A DNA stretch of 64,000 bases from ENR-C587 sp942493235 (GCA_942493235.1 OW818676.1:3286001-3350000); one strand, 5' to 3'; positions 54,101 to 62,951 are shown, counted from the stretch's first letter. Numbers and translations are program-made. Notes: a model not told the origin generated them from the sequence alone.

Positions 54101-56282
54101 GTATGAAGATAATTTCAAATTCAATCTGAAAGAAAATCCTTATCACGATATTTATAATGATACTATTTGCTGCTACTCAAGCGGAATAAGGCAATTATTC
54201 CCTAACAATACAATTTTACAAAATATTCCTGCCGAAAGTTACATAGGCACTACACTATGGAGTTCACACGGAGAACCACTCGGATTAATTTCTGTAATCG
54301 GTCGAAATAATATAACTAATATAGAACTGTATGAAACAATAATCAGATTAGTAGCCATTCGTTCTGCTGGAGAATTAGAGAGAAGAATTGCAGAAGATAT
54401 TATAATTGAATCAAATAAAACATTTTCGGATATTGTACACTCCATTCCGACCGGTTTATATATTTACCAATTTGTTGAGCCAGACAAGCTATATTTTTTA
54501 ATGGGTAATGTATCTGCCGAAAGATTAAATGGAATTAAAAATAGTGATTTAATCGGTAAAGAATTTAATGATATTTGGTCTAATGCAAGGAAATTCGGAA
54601 TAACAGAAAAATGCTTAGATGTAGTCTATAAAAATGAGAATTTGAATATCGAAGAATTATACTACTCCGACGACAATATTGATGGCACTTTCAGGGTGTA
54701 TTCTTTTCTGATACCGGGCAATAGGCTTGTAGTTTCTTTTGACAATATAACAAAAATGAAATTAGTTGAAAATGAAATCAAAGAAAGCGAAAATAAATTC
54801 AGAAGCTATATTGAAAATGCACCAGACGGAATATTTATTTTAAATTCCAAAGGCAAATGCTTAGAACTTAATAAAGCTACAACATTTTTATTTGGTTATT
54901 CAAAAGAAGAATTATTAGAATTGCCTTCTTACCATCTAATTAGCAAAAATTTCCAAGAGCACACTATTAATATTTTCAAAAATTTACAGGTTAATGATTA
55001 TTACTCAGATGAAATTGAATTTGTTAGAAAAGATAGCTCCGAGTTTATCGGTTTATTAAGCGTAGTAAAAATTTCTGACGATAAAGACATTATCTTTATT
55101 AAAAATATTGATGATATTAAAAAAACAGAAATTGAGCTTTTAAAAGCGAAAGATAAGGCTGAAGAAAGTGATAGACTAAAATCAGCATTCCTTGCTAATA
55201 TGAGTCATGAAATCAGAACACCGATGAATGGGATAATCGGGTATTCTCAAATACTAACCGACCCGGATTTAGAAGAAAATGAAAGAATTGAATTTGCTAA
55301 TATTTTAAATAACAGCTGTTATAGGCTTCTCAACACTGTTAATGATGTATTAGAAATTTCAAAGATTGATGCCGGATTAATGAACATTAAAGAAACTGAA
55401 TTCACTTTATATAAATTATTCTTAGAACTATTTGAAATCCATATAAAAGGCTATAAAAACAAGGGATTAGAACTTAAATATGTGATTCCCGTTAATAATA
55501 GAGACCTTACGATTTTCTCTGATGAACAAAAGATTTATCAAATATTTAACAATTTACTTAATAACGCTTTTAAATTTACTAACTCCGGTATTGTCGAATA
55601 CGGTTATTTACTTAATGATAATATAATAGAATTTTTTGTTACCGATACCGGTATCGGAATTTCAGAAATTGCCTTAGAAAGCATATTTGAAAGATTTCAC
55701 CAAGAAGATACTTCAGTATCCAGAGGTTACGACGGTACAGGATTAGGATTGTCTATTGCCAAAGGATTAGTTGAATTATTAAACGGGAAAATAAGTGTCG
55801 AATCAGAGAAAGGAGTTGGTACTAAATTTACTTTCTCCATACCATACAAAAGAAATATTGCAAATATTGCCACAGAAGAGGAAATTATTGAAGAGACCAT
55901 AAACAAAGAGTACTCTCAATATACAATATTAGTAGTAGAAGATGAAATTTCTAATTATATACTCATTGATAGAATTTTAAATAGAGAATTAAAATGTAAT
56001 ATTTTGAAAGCAGTTAATGGATTGGAAGCTATCGAATGCTTCAAAGAAAATCCCTCTGTTTCTCTTATCATCATGGATATCAAAATGCCAATAATGGACG
56101 GAATTAGTGCGACATTAGAAATTAGAAAACTAAACAAGCATGTTCCGATAATTGCAGTAACTGCCTTTGCTTTAAGTGGTGATAAAGAAAAAGCATTAGA
56201 TGCCGGATGCAATGATTATATTTCAAAACCATTTGATAAAGATGATTTAATTAATAAAATCAAAATGCTTCTTTCTGATTAA
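51144..56282 (+). CDS. Giant hybrid sensor kinase (SBP-TM-multi PAS/GAF-HK-REC)
   Basis: 1712 residues. Signal peptide 1-22, then a periplasmic SBP_bac_3 domain (~27-245; YKIGAFNYFPGIFKDSD, GEIDILPAVGYSPERS). One membrane span at ~260-282. In the cytoplasm follow about seven PAS-like domains (~300-925 and ~1100-1335) with a GAF-like stretch at ~935-1095. HisKA with H1355 in NMSHEIRTPMNG, HATPase (NNLLNNAFKFTN, VTDTGIGIS, DGTGLGLSIAKG) and a C-terminal receiver with D1645 (LIIMDIKMP). This is a phosphorelay sensor probably reading an amino-acid-like ligand outside plus several cytoplasmic cues. It is translationally joined to the shorter kinase upstream. Confidence 0.93.
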   Translation: MRTKIIFLIIFLIFAGTQLSFAIEKTVYKIGAFNYFPGIFKDSDNSIKGYFVESLTEIEKEQNIKFEYIYGTWSECLERLKLGEIDILPAVGYSPERSTYLDYGVEDILTVWSELYVLNGSRIDGITSIDNKKIGVMRNDINKQMFIDLIEKFGISCKIENFSGFEDICIAIQNKSIDAGVINSAFGIAKQNFYSIKSTGIVFNPFKIYFATKKYQNKNLLNLIDSYLMKWKKNSNSIFLSSRQKWSHIELQREEAFPKWLTITIISVTLTFLISLLFNLLLKKRINLATEVILKRETEIREREEKLSTTLDSIGDGVIATDNAGFITNMNPVAEKLCGYNYKEAKGKLLTEVFSIINANTRESVVNPVEMVIRNGKVIGLANHTVLISKSGIEYQIADSAAPIKDKNGIIIGVVLVFSDVSEDYALQKALRESEEKYRTFFLSIIDGICLHEMIFDDNGTPIDYRIIDSNSKLEELTGFKRSEIIGKPATELYNMNPPPFLDIYSKVAIEKTKTSFETYYEPFDKHYIISAFPTEENKFATVFQDISEKILAIEKLKNSEEFNRKIVETASEGIWAIDNNSNTLYLNKTMANMLGYEPEEMIDSNLKYFLYEEDIEDHNFRIKQRINRIDGFYERKFRHKSGYEVWTFVSATPNIDKNGKVIGSLGMFTDITQRKKAEDKLKNERLFTNALIDSLPGIFYLYSYPMLKLISWNKNIETVFGYTTEEIGNSHISKLHPKENHDLIIKNADYIMEVGSNTLESTLLTKKGKEILYLMTGIKFEEQGEKYLMGFGINTSEKKLTEDALRKSEELLQEMGKIAKIGAWEFDTSTFQGNWTKEVAHIHELVESSSVSVADAVKFYTPESKANIEAAIQDSISYGKPYKLELEMITKNNNHKWVRTIGQPILKNEKVTKLRGSFQDITEEKILKNTQLFLIKSSFQKTNQDFFVELAKYLADTLFMEYISIIKLSGDNQSAETLAVYFDGKYEDNFKFNLKENPYHDIYNDTICCYSSGIRQLFPNNTILQNIPAESYIGTTLWSSHGEPLGLISVIGRNNITNIELYETIIRLVAIRSAGELERRIAEDIIIESNKTFSDIVHSIPTGLYIYQFVEPDKLYFLMGNVSAERLNGIKNSDLIGKEFNDIWSNARKFGITEKCLDVVYKNENLNIEELYYSDDNIDGTFRVYSFLIPGNRLVVSFDNITKMKLVENEIKESENKFRSYIENAPDGIFILNSKGKCLELNKATTFLFGYSKEELLELPSYHLISKNFQEHTINIFKNLQVNDYYSDEIEFVRKDSSEFIGLLSVVKISDDKDIIFIKNIDDIKKTEIELLKAKDKAEESDRLKSAFLANMSHEIRTPMNGIIGYSQILTDPDLEENERIEFANILNNSCYRLLNTVNDVLEISKIDAGLMNIKETEFTLYKLFLELFEIHIKGYKNKGLELKYVIPVNNRDLTIFSDEQKIYQIFNNLLNNAFKFTNSGIVEYGYLLNDNIIEFFVTDTGIGISEIALESIFERFHQEDTSVSRGYDGTGLGLSIAKGLVELLNGKISVESEKGVGTKFTFSIPYKRNIANIATEEEIIEETINKEYSQYTILVVEDEISNYILIDRILNRELKCNILKAVNGLEAIECFKENPSVSLIIMDIKMPIMDGISATLEIRKLNKHVPIIAVTAFALSGDKEKALDAGCNDYISKPFDKDDLINKIKMLLSD

Positions 56283-56298
56283 GTGATACATTGCAAAT

Positions 56299-56319
56299 CG
56301 GGGTTCGGGGTTCGGGGTT
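56299..56319 (+). repeat. Heptanucleotide repeat (CGGGGTT)3
   Basis: Three perfect 7-base units directly after the giant kinase gene; on the other strand the unit reads AACCCCG, related to the CAAACCC units of the other arrays. Confidence 0.8.
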
Positions 56320-56452
56320 TGAAAAATATTATGAGTTAAAAACAATAACATCAACACTACGCTTATGAGTGGGAGTGGAATTGGAAAATTGGAAATGGAA
56401 ATTTTTGAATTTGTAAACGGTACAAATAATACAATTTTTATAATGCTTTCTC

Positions 56453-56542
56453 TATCCCCTATCCCCAAACCCCAATCCCTATACTCTATCCCCTATCCCC
56501 TATCCCCTATCCCCTATCCCCAAGCCCCTATCCCCAAGCCCC
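56453..56542 (+). repeat. Long heptanucleotide array of TATCCCC type
   Basis: About 13 consecutive 7-base units: TATCCCC twice, AAACCCC, AATCCCT, one 6-base unit, then TATCCCC five times, AAGCCCC, TATCCCC, AAGCCCC. The last four bases of each unit are nearly constant, the first three vary. Confidence 0.92.
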
Positions 56543-56651
56543 ATGGCTAATCATTATTTTTTATAATTTATAAAATTTCTTTTATAGTTAGAAAATTTTC
56601 TGTATTTTAAATTCTTTTGATAATTGAAAAAGATGAAATGATTAATTAGAC

Positions 56652-57269
56652 ATGATAAACATTAAAAATATAAGCAAATCATTTTCAGGTAGAAAAATAT
56701 TCGACGGTTTCAGTTTCCGTATTAATCCCAAAGACAAAGTATTAATCAAGGGTCCTTCGGGAATTGGGAAATCGACTCTTTTGAATATTATTATGGGCTT
56801 TGAATATGTAGATTCAGGAGAAATATTTTTTAAAGATACTGCGTATTCTGATATAGATATTAATTTAATTCGTTCATTTCTGGCATGGCTACCACAGAAC
56901 TTAAATATTATAGGTCGAAGTAAAGTAAATGACTATCTAAACAAATTGAAAAAATTATCGGGCAATCTGAATTTGAATTTTACAAAAAATGATATTTTAA
57001 ATTATTTTTCAATGCTTAGCCTTCAAGCCGACACTTTAGAAAAAGATTTGAGTAATTTATCCGGCGGAGAACTTCAGAGGCTTGGATTAGTAATTTGCAA
57101 ATTATTAGACCGCGAGATTATCCTATTAGATGAACCTACTTCAGCTCTTGATGCCGACTCTACAGAGAAAGCAATTAATTTCATCTTAGAGATGAATAAA
57201 ACTATTATTTGTATATCTCACAATTCCGATTTAGACAAATATTTCAATAAACAAATTATACTAACTTAG
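56652..57269 (+). CDS. fetA: ABC transporter ATP-binding protein, FetA-like
   Basis: 205 residues. Walker A GPSGIGKST at 34-42, signature LSGGE at 136-140, Walker B IILLDEPTSALD at 156-167, and the switch His in CISHNSDLD. Short size and pairing with a FetB/UPF0014 permease seven bases downstream point to the FetAB (YbbL-YbbM) system, reported in E. coli to export iron under oxidative stress. Metal specificity is inference. No obvious Fur site was seen upstream. Confidence 0.85.
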   Translation: MINIKNISKSFSGRKIFDGFSFRINPKDKVLIKGPSGIGKSTLLNIIMGFEYVDSGEIFFKDTAYSDIDINLIRSFLAWLPQNLNIIGRSKVNDYLNKLKKLSGNLNLNFTKNDILNYFSMLSLQADTLEKDLSNLSGGELQRLGLVICKLLDREIILLDEPTSALDADSTEKAINFILEMNKTIICISHNSDLDKYFNKQIILT

Positions 57270-57276
57270 AGAAATT

Positions 57277-58077
57277 ATGCAAGCAAATGATATATCTTGG
57301 ATTAGTTTGGCTTTAGGCTCATTAATTTTGATATTCCCGATATTAATATTTCAATATTATAAAACCGGATTAGTTAAGTCTATGCTGACTGGCTACGGCA
57401 GAATGGTATTACAATTAGCATTTGTCGGTATTTACATGCAGTATATATTTAGTATAAATTCAATTCTAATAAATCTTGCTTGGGTAACATTGATGCTAAT
57501 AGCAGCTACATTTTCAATAATAAGACGAAGTGAAATCAAAGAGAAAAAATTTATTATTCCTGTTATTAGCGGATTATTAAGCGATATATTTATCAATATT
57601 TTAATATATAGCTTTATTATTATGAACTATACTGAATTTTTCAACGCACGGTATTTGATACCGATAACCGGCATGGTAATTGGAAACTGCATAAGCAATT
57701 CAATCATCGGGATAAGAACTTTTTATAACAGCTTGCTAAAAGACGAATTAAAATACAGATATTCACTTATCAGCGGAGCAAATCATAAGGAGGCATTGAT
57801 GCCTTTTATGTCTGAAGCACTTAAAATATCGTTTGCTCCGACTATTGCTTCAAATGCGACTATAGGGTTAATCTGGCTACCCGGAATGATGACAGGGCAG
57901 ATACTTGGTGGCTCTGACCCATTAACAGCAATAAAGTATCAGATAATGATAGTATTATCTATTTTTGTTGGCGGAGTATTGACTGTATTTATATCTCTCT
58001 ATTTATCATCAAAATATGCTTTTGATAAAAATTATAATTTAAATAAACAGATATTTAAAAGCATTAGTAGCAGTTAA
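57277..58077 (+). CDS. fetB: ABC transporter permease, FetB/UPF0014 family
   Basis: 266 residues, about seven spans. Family motifs: KSMLTGYGRMVLQLAFVGIY, LMLIAATFSIIRRS, PITGMVIGNCISNSIIGIRT, and the C-terminal GLIWLPGMMTGQILGGSDPL followed by AIKYQIMIVLSIF. This is the membrane part of the FetAB pair, immediately after fetA. A role in iron or other metal export is expected from the family. Confidence 0.9.
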   Translation: MQANDISWISLALGSLILIFPILIFQYYKTGLVKSMLTGYGRMVLQLAFVGIYMQYIFSINSILINLAWVTLMLIAATFSIIRRSEIKEKKFIIPVISGLLSDIFINILIYSFIIMNYTEFFNARYLIPITGMVIGNCISNSIIGIRTFYNSLLKDELKYRYSLISGANHKEALMPFMSEALKISFAPTIASNATIGLIWLPGMMTGQILGGSDPLTAIKYQIMIVLSIFVGGVLTVFISLYLSSKYAFDKNYNLNKQIFKSISSS

Positions 58078-58471
58078 ATAGTTCTTCGCTATTATGTGTG
58101 GGTAAGCAAATAAAGAAATATTTCTTCCAACTGCGTTAGCTGTTGAATATTGGTAGTAAACATTGTATAGCCCCCACACTCTTTCTTCTCTTTTGGTTTT
58201 TAAATCAAGAGAGTGGCGGTGTATTTCATTATGTTACCGATGTTTAACTCCTATCGGAGTTAAAATTTAAAATCAAAGATGTTTATCCAATAATATATCA
58301 AAAATCAATATTTGATATTTAAAGATTTTCTTTATACTAATAACAATTATTTGCTAACCCGGTTAAATTATGTTAAATTGCAAATAAATTTTTAGAATAA
58401 TAAAAACAATTGAGACACTTAGAGAATTAAAGTGTTAATTATATCGTAAAGTTAAATATAAGGATTGTAAC
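58078..58471. other. Gene-free stretch with hairpins
   Basis: 394 bases. Contains the inverted hairpin repeat (58121-58155), a pair GTGTGGG/CCCACAC, and a perfect 9-bp hairpin TTTAACTCC-TATC-GGAGTTAAA at 58243-58264. No coding frame. Confidence 0.6.
58121..58155 (-). repeat. Hairpin repeat, inverted diverged copy
   Basis: On the minus strand it reads ACCAATATTCAACAGC, TAAC, GCAGTTGGAAGAAA. Same family as 42501-42537, with changes on both arms of the stem. Confidence 0.7.
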
Positions 58472-60790
58472 ATGAAAAGATATGTATTATTTTTTATCTG
58501 CTTGATATGTTTTTCAAGTATTGGCAATGCCGAACCCAAAGATGGATATGGTTGGAGAAGAATCTTAGACAAGCTTACTTTTGATATTGCAATTAATTCC
58601 CAAAATTCCAACACAATATATGTAGGCGGAGATCAAAAATACTTATATATATCAAGAGACAAAGGCTTGACATGGGAGACTTACAAAATTGGCTCAGGTT
58701 CAAGCTCTTCAAGATATAACAATTTGATGACAAACAGAGCCGATTCTAATATCGTTATTGTCGGGGGATTAGGCGTAGGTGATGTAGCTCGTACTTCAGA
58801 TAACGGTGCTAATTGGGATTATGTATTGGGTGAGGGTCCTTACCCGATAATGCTCAATGGCAAAGCATTAGTTGCTCATCCTCAAGATGATAATATATAT
58901 TATTTATCCGAGTTTGAATCGGGAATTATTTTTAAAAGCACAGATAGAGGAGCAAACTGGGACTCTATCGCAAAAGTTTATAAGCCTACTAAATTACTAA
59001 ATGAAAACGGTGTATTGGTTGACTCATTAGTATATCAAGAGCCTACCTGCTTAGCTATCAGATCTGATTCATCTAATATTATGCTGTGCGGTAATCAAGG
59101 CGGAGCTGTTCTTTTAAGTAATGATGAAGGTAAAACATGGTCATTTTGCGGTTATTTGACTCAAAAGCAAGACTACCAAGTTAATCGTGATAATGAAGTT
59201 ACAATGTTTAGCTTTAATGATAAACACCCACTTATAGGTTATGCCGTAATTACATATACTGTACTGGAGAATTTGCCTAACGGCGGAGTATGGAAAACAA
59301 CAGACGGCGGTTATAATTGGAAACATTTAGCTTTCCCTGATACCAGTTTCTGGGCAATTGCCTGCAGGCAAGCAACTGAAACATCTGAAGAAATTTTCGT
59401 CGGAGGATATAGCGAAGACCCAAACGAAATTGACTCCATGAGAATACCGGGCGACAAAATTGTACGCGGTAGCTTCGACGGTGGGCAAACATGGTGGAAA
59501 TGTGACCCTGAAATCGACTGGCTCGACGTATATCCTAGATATTTCGGTAGTGGCTCTTACAATGGACATACTTTTATCTGCGGGCAACGAAGCAGGATGA
59601 GCTATACAGACAGTTTACCTGGTATGTGGAGTAATGTTCTGTTAGGTCAAGAATCGTGGATTTACACTTTAAATGATATAGCTCCTTACGACAGTGGCAA
59701 GGCTATATGCGTCGGTGATGACGGTAGAATGTTTATGCACAAAGGGACTACTATTGTATTTGAAGAGTTAACAAGCAATTCAAATAAAGATTTAAGCTCA
59801 GTTATATTTATTGCTCCCAATAAGTTTGTTGTTGCAGGCGAAGGTGGAACAATATTAATCTCTGACGATTTGGGCGAATCATTTACAAATATAAACACAA
59901 AAACCAGTAACCATTTATTTTCGGTCTCAAATTTTGGTAGAGATAGTTTGTATGCTGTCGGAGAAAAAGGAATATTTGCTAAATCTATTAACGGCGGAAC
60001 TACTTGGTCAAGCCAGAGTATTGATGCCGATACTTTATACTCAATCAAATGTGTTGATGATAGTGTTATTTATGCTTGCGGAAAACTTGGTAAAATTTTA
60101 AAATCTACAAATGCAGGCACTGATTGGGTACAGCAAAACTCTACAGTAGGCGAAGCTTTATTTAGTATTGATTTTTATAATAAAGATTACGGTATTGCCG
60201 TCGGCAAAAATAAAGTAATTCTTAGAACTACTGATGGCGGGGCTAACTGGGCAAAAATCGAGTCTCCGGTTATTCAACAATATTATTCATGCAATTTTAT
60301 AAATGATTCAAGTATAGTGGTAGTCGGATCAAGCCTTACTGTACTAAAAAGCTTGGATTCTGGTAAAGTTTTCAGCGTTGCAAGTTCTTCTTATGGTCCA
60401 ATTGGCAACATGTGGTCAATGCGTTACCTTGGTGCTCCCGGACAAGAGAAATTATACATGGCTACCGAAGCCGGTCTGTTTGTTTTAGATAACGTATTGG
60501 AAGTAATAGATAAAATAACCAAAATCGACCCCGAATCTAATCTTAATTTTATTGTAGATAAAGAACAATTGGTAGTTACTTATAAACGTGCATTCCCCGA
60601 AAAGAATTCGAATATAACATTAAGAATTTTTGATATGAACGGAAGAGAAATTACTCAAAGGTCTTTCAATTTAGTCTCGCGAGAAAACTTATTTGAAGTA
60701 TTTAATTTGGGTGCTTATGCTACCGGTTCTTATATTATAGATGTTTTGGAAGCAGACCAACGTGTATCGAAAGTATTTATAAAACCATAA
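58472..60790 (+). CDS. Secreted BNR/beta-propeller protein with T9SS sorting domain
   Basis: 772 residues. Signal peptide (YVLFFICLICFSSIGNAEP). Many BNR/sialidase-type repeats occur along the chain, each with an S/TxDxGxTW core: ISRDKGLTWETY, TSDNGANWDYV, STDRGANWDS, SNDEGKTWSF, TTDGGYNWKH, STNAGTDWVQ, TTDGGANWAK. This predicts a beta-propeller like YCF48/photosystem assembly factors or Vps10-type folds. The last ~80 residues form a type IX sorting domain: ITLRIFDMNGREI, LGAYATGSYIIDV and a terminal KVFIKP. So it is exported and sorted to the cell surface by T9SS, pointing to a Bacteroidota-like host. Function unknown. Confidence 0.88.
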   Translation: MKRYVLFFICLICFSSIGNAEPKDGYGWRRILDKLTFDIAINSQNSNTIYVGGDQKYLYISRDKGLTWETYKIGSGSSSSRYNNLMTNRADSNIVIVGGLGVGDVARTSDNGANWDYVLGEGPYPIMLNGKALVAHPQDDNIYYLSEFESGIIFKSTDRGANWDSIAKVYKPTKLLNENGVLVDSLVYQEPTCLAIRSDSSNIMLCGNQGGAVLLSNDEGKTWSFCGYLTQKQDYQVNRDNEVTMFSFNDKHPLIGYAVITYTVLENLPNGGVWKTTDGGYNWKHLAFPDTSFWAIACRQATETSEEIFVGGYSEDPNEIDSMRIPGDKIVRGSFDGGQTWWKCDPEIDWLDVYPRYFGSGSYNGHTFICGQRSRMSYTDSLPGMWSNVLLGQESWIYTLNDIAPYDSGKAICVGDDGRMFMHKGTTIVFEELTSNSNKDLSSVIFIAPNKFVVAGEGGTILISDDLGESFTNINTKTSNHLFSVSNFGRDSLYAVGEKGIFAKSINGGTTWSSQSIDADTLYSIKCVDDSVIYACGKLGKILKSTNAGTDWVQQNSTVGEALFSIDFYNKDYGIAVGKNKVILRTTDGGANWAKIESPVIQQYYSCNFINDSSIVVVGSSLTVLKSLDSGKVFSVASSSYGPIGNMWSMRYLGAPGQEKLYMATEAGLFVLDNVLEVIDKITKIDPESNLNFIVDKEQLVVTYKRAFPEKNSNITLRIFDMNGREITQRSFNLVSRENLFEVFNLGAYATGSYIIDVLEADQRVSKVFIKP

Positions 60791-60825
60791 ACAATTTTTC
60801 TCATAGATTCCCTTTATGAGTTCTT

Positions 60826-60863
60826 AATCCTCATTAATTATAATTATTAATGGGGATTTTTTT
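60826..60863 (+). terminator. Rho-independent terminator after the T9SS protein gene
   Basis: AATCCTCATTAAT (60826-60838) pairs with ATTAATGGGGATT with one G-T pair, followed by a T run. Confidence 0.82.
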
Positions 60864-60870
60864 ATTGGTG

Positions 60871-60904
60871 AATTGAAAATTATATAGTTTTGCAACAGAT
60901 TTAG
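60871..60904 (+). repeat. Short dispersed repeat ending TTTTGCAACAGA
   Basis: AATTGAAAATTATATAGTTT continues into TTGCAACAGATTTAG; near-identical to 41067-41099, and its last half is also found at 41232-41247. Confidence 0.7.
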
Positions 60905-60946
60905 TATATTATTCCACAAACCACCGGAGGGAAACGAGTATAAATC

Positions 60947-60988
60947 CTATCCCCTATCACCAAACCTTTATCCCCTATCCCCAAGACT
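60947..60988 (+). repeat. Heptanucleotide repeat, mixed units
   Basis: Six contiguous 7-base units: CTATCCC, CTATCAC, CAAACCT, TTATCCC, CTATCCC, CAAGACT. The register is kept although the units differ. Confidence 0.8.
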
Positions 60989-61087
60989 CACTTAAATCTA
61001 TAAACCTATTGACAATAATTATACTCTTTATTAATTGACAAAAAATGCTTAATTTTACGTTTTTTTATCAGTTTGAAGAGATAAAAT

Positions 61088-62860
61088 ATGAAGAGCATTT
61101 TTTGCGTAATATGTTTAATTATTGCATGCTTGAGCAATAGCCGTGCTATTGAATATACTACATATTACGAGAAATCGAACTATACAGAGACTCCGCGTTA
61201 CGAGCATACCAAACAGTACCTGCAATTACTAACCGAGAATAGCGATATTTGCTCGCTTACTAAATTCGGTACTTCGCCACAGGGTAGAGATTTAGTGCTT
61301 TTTATAATTGATAAAAACAAGAACTATACTGCAGAGGCAGTTAAAAAATCGGGGAATGCCATTCTTTGCATTCAAGCCTGTATTCACCCGGGAGAATCCG
61401 AAGGCAAAGATGCAGGGCTTATGCTAATGCGTGATATATTGATAGATAAAAAATATGAAGATTTACTTGATAATACTACAATTGTCTTCCTACCTATATT
61501 CAATGTGGACGGGCATGAAAGGTTCTCTGCTTATAATAGAATCAACCAGAACGGACCTAAAGAAATGGGATGGAGAACTACCGGAGCAAATTACAATCTA
61601 AATCGCGACTTTATGAAAGCTGATGCACCGGAGATGCAAGCATGGCTTCAATTCTACAATGCGTGGCTACCGGACTTTCTAATCGACTGCCATACAACAG
61701 ACGGAGCCGACTATCAATACACTGTTACTTATGGAATTGAAATCCTCGGCAATACCGAGAGAAATATTTCAAAATGGCTCGAGAACAGCTATATAGTTAA
61801 GCTAAAAAAGGCACTTGAGGCAGATAATTTTTTAGCATCGCCTTATGTATCATTTCGAAATTGGCACGACCCCAAAAGTGGATTAGTAAGCTGGGTCTCC
61901 CCTCCTATGCTTTGTGGCGGCTATATTGCATTGCAGAACAGACCAAGTATGCTGCTGGAGACTCATTCTCTAAAGGATTATAAAACCCGAGTAAATGCTA
62001 CTTACAGTGTGATAATCAATACTTGGAAAATACTTAGCCAAGATAAAGACACTTTGCAGAAAATGATAAAAAAAGCCGATGATTATGTATGTTCAGAGGA
62101 ATTTATCAAATCATCTTATCCGCTAAGTTTCGACCAAACTACGGATAGCATAATCACAGAATTTAAAGGAAATAGATATTATTCCAAACCAAGTAGTTCA
62201 CTTGGCGGTGAGGTCTATGTTTATACCAGCGAACCGGAAACATTCCCTGTCCCGTATTTCAAGGATATGGTTCCGAATGATTTCACTGCTCTACCCTATT
62301 ATTATGTAATTCCTCCCGAATGGACAGAAGTAATAAAACGATTAGATGAGCATAGTATCAAATATAAAAGAGTAAACGAAGCTATCAAATTAAATATTAA
62401 GACATATCAATTTGACAGCTTAAAATGGAATACTACTCCGAATGAAGGAAGGCAGAAAGTAAATCATTTCACTATAAAGGAAATCGAAGCAACAAGAGAA
62501 TTCCCTGCGGGTTCGGCAGTAATACCGGTTTTACAAAGAAGTGCAAAGGTATTGATTCACTTTTTAGAGCCTCAAAGTTACGACAGCTTTGTGCACTGGG
62601 GATTTTTTAATACAATTTTTGAGCAGAAAGAATATGCCGAAACATATATAATGGATAAAATAGCCGATGAGATGCTTAAAGATGAAATAATCAAGACTGA
62701 ATTCGAGAAGTGGAAAATTGATAATCCGCAATCAGTTAATAATCAAAGAGATATAGTAAATTGGTTCTATAAACAAACGCCTTATTGGGATAAACATTTG
62801 AATATTTACCCCATAGGAAAGGTGTATGATAAGGAAGTATTTGAGAATTTATTCAAATAA
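61088..62860 (+). CDS. M14-family zinc carboxypeptidase, exported
   Basis: 590 residues. Signal peptide (IFCVICLIIACLSNSRA). The catalytic domain (~30-310) shows H100-P-G-E103 (HxxE) zinc ligands, R173 in NLNRDF, third ligand H202 in IDCHTTDG, and catalytic E291 in LLETHSLKDY. It resembles the larger M14 proteins of Bacteroidota that have a C-terminal extra domain of ~280 residues of unknown fold. It probably trims C-terminal residues from peptides in the periplasm or outside. Monocistronic; no T9SS tail was seen. Confidence 0.9.
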   Translation: MKSIFCVICLIIACLSNSRAIEYTTYYEKSNYTETPRYEHTKQYLQLLTENSDICSLTKFGTSPQGRDLVLFIIDKNKNYTAEAVKKSGNAILCIQACIHPGESEGKDAGLMLMRDILIDKKYEDLLDNTTIVFLPIFNVDGHERFSAYNRINQNGPKEMGWRTTGANYNLNRDFMKADAPEMQAWLQFYNAWLPDFLIDCHTTDGADYQYTVTYGIEILGNTERNISKWLENSYIVKLKKALEADNFLASPYVSFRNWHDPKSGLVSWVSPPMLCGGYIALQNRPSMLLETHSLKDYKTRVNATYSVIINTWKILSQDKDTLQKMIKKADDYVCSEEFIKSSYPLSFDQTTDSIITEFKGNRYYSKPSSSLGGEVYVYTSEPETFPVPYFKDMVPNDFTALPYYYVIPPEWTEVIKRLDEHSIKYKRVNEAIKLNIKTYQFDSLKWNTTPNEGRQKVNHFTIKEIEATREFPAGSAVIPVLQRSAKVLIHFLEPQSYDSFVHWGFFNTIFEQKEYAETYIMDKIADEMLKDEIIKTEFEKWKIDNPQSVNNQRDIVNWFYKQTPYWDKHLNIYPIGKVYDKEVFENLFK

Positions 62861-62951
62861 TTTGCTTGAATTTTTGGAATAAAAAATAAATACTTGTAAA
62901 TTGCATATTTTGAATTGACTAATAATAAATATTTTAAGTATAGGAGTAAAA

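Larger units (their letters stand above)
56283..56651. other. Gene-free stretch with two heptad arrays
   Basis: Holds the (CGGGGTT)3 and the long TATCCCC array (56453-56542). The frame 56365-56550 reads through the array and is not credible. Remaining sequence is AT-rich with no recognised signal. Confidence 0.6.

Noticed and set aside
56365..56550. Open frame of 61 residues with Pro-rich repeat
   Set aside because: It is the heptanucleotide array in translation.
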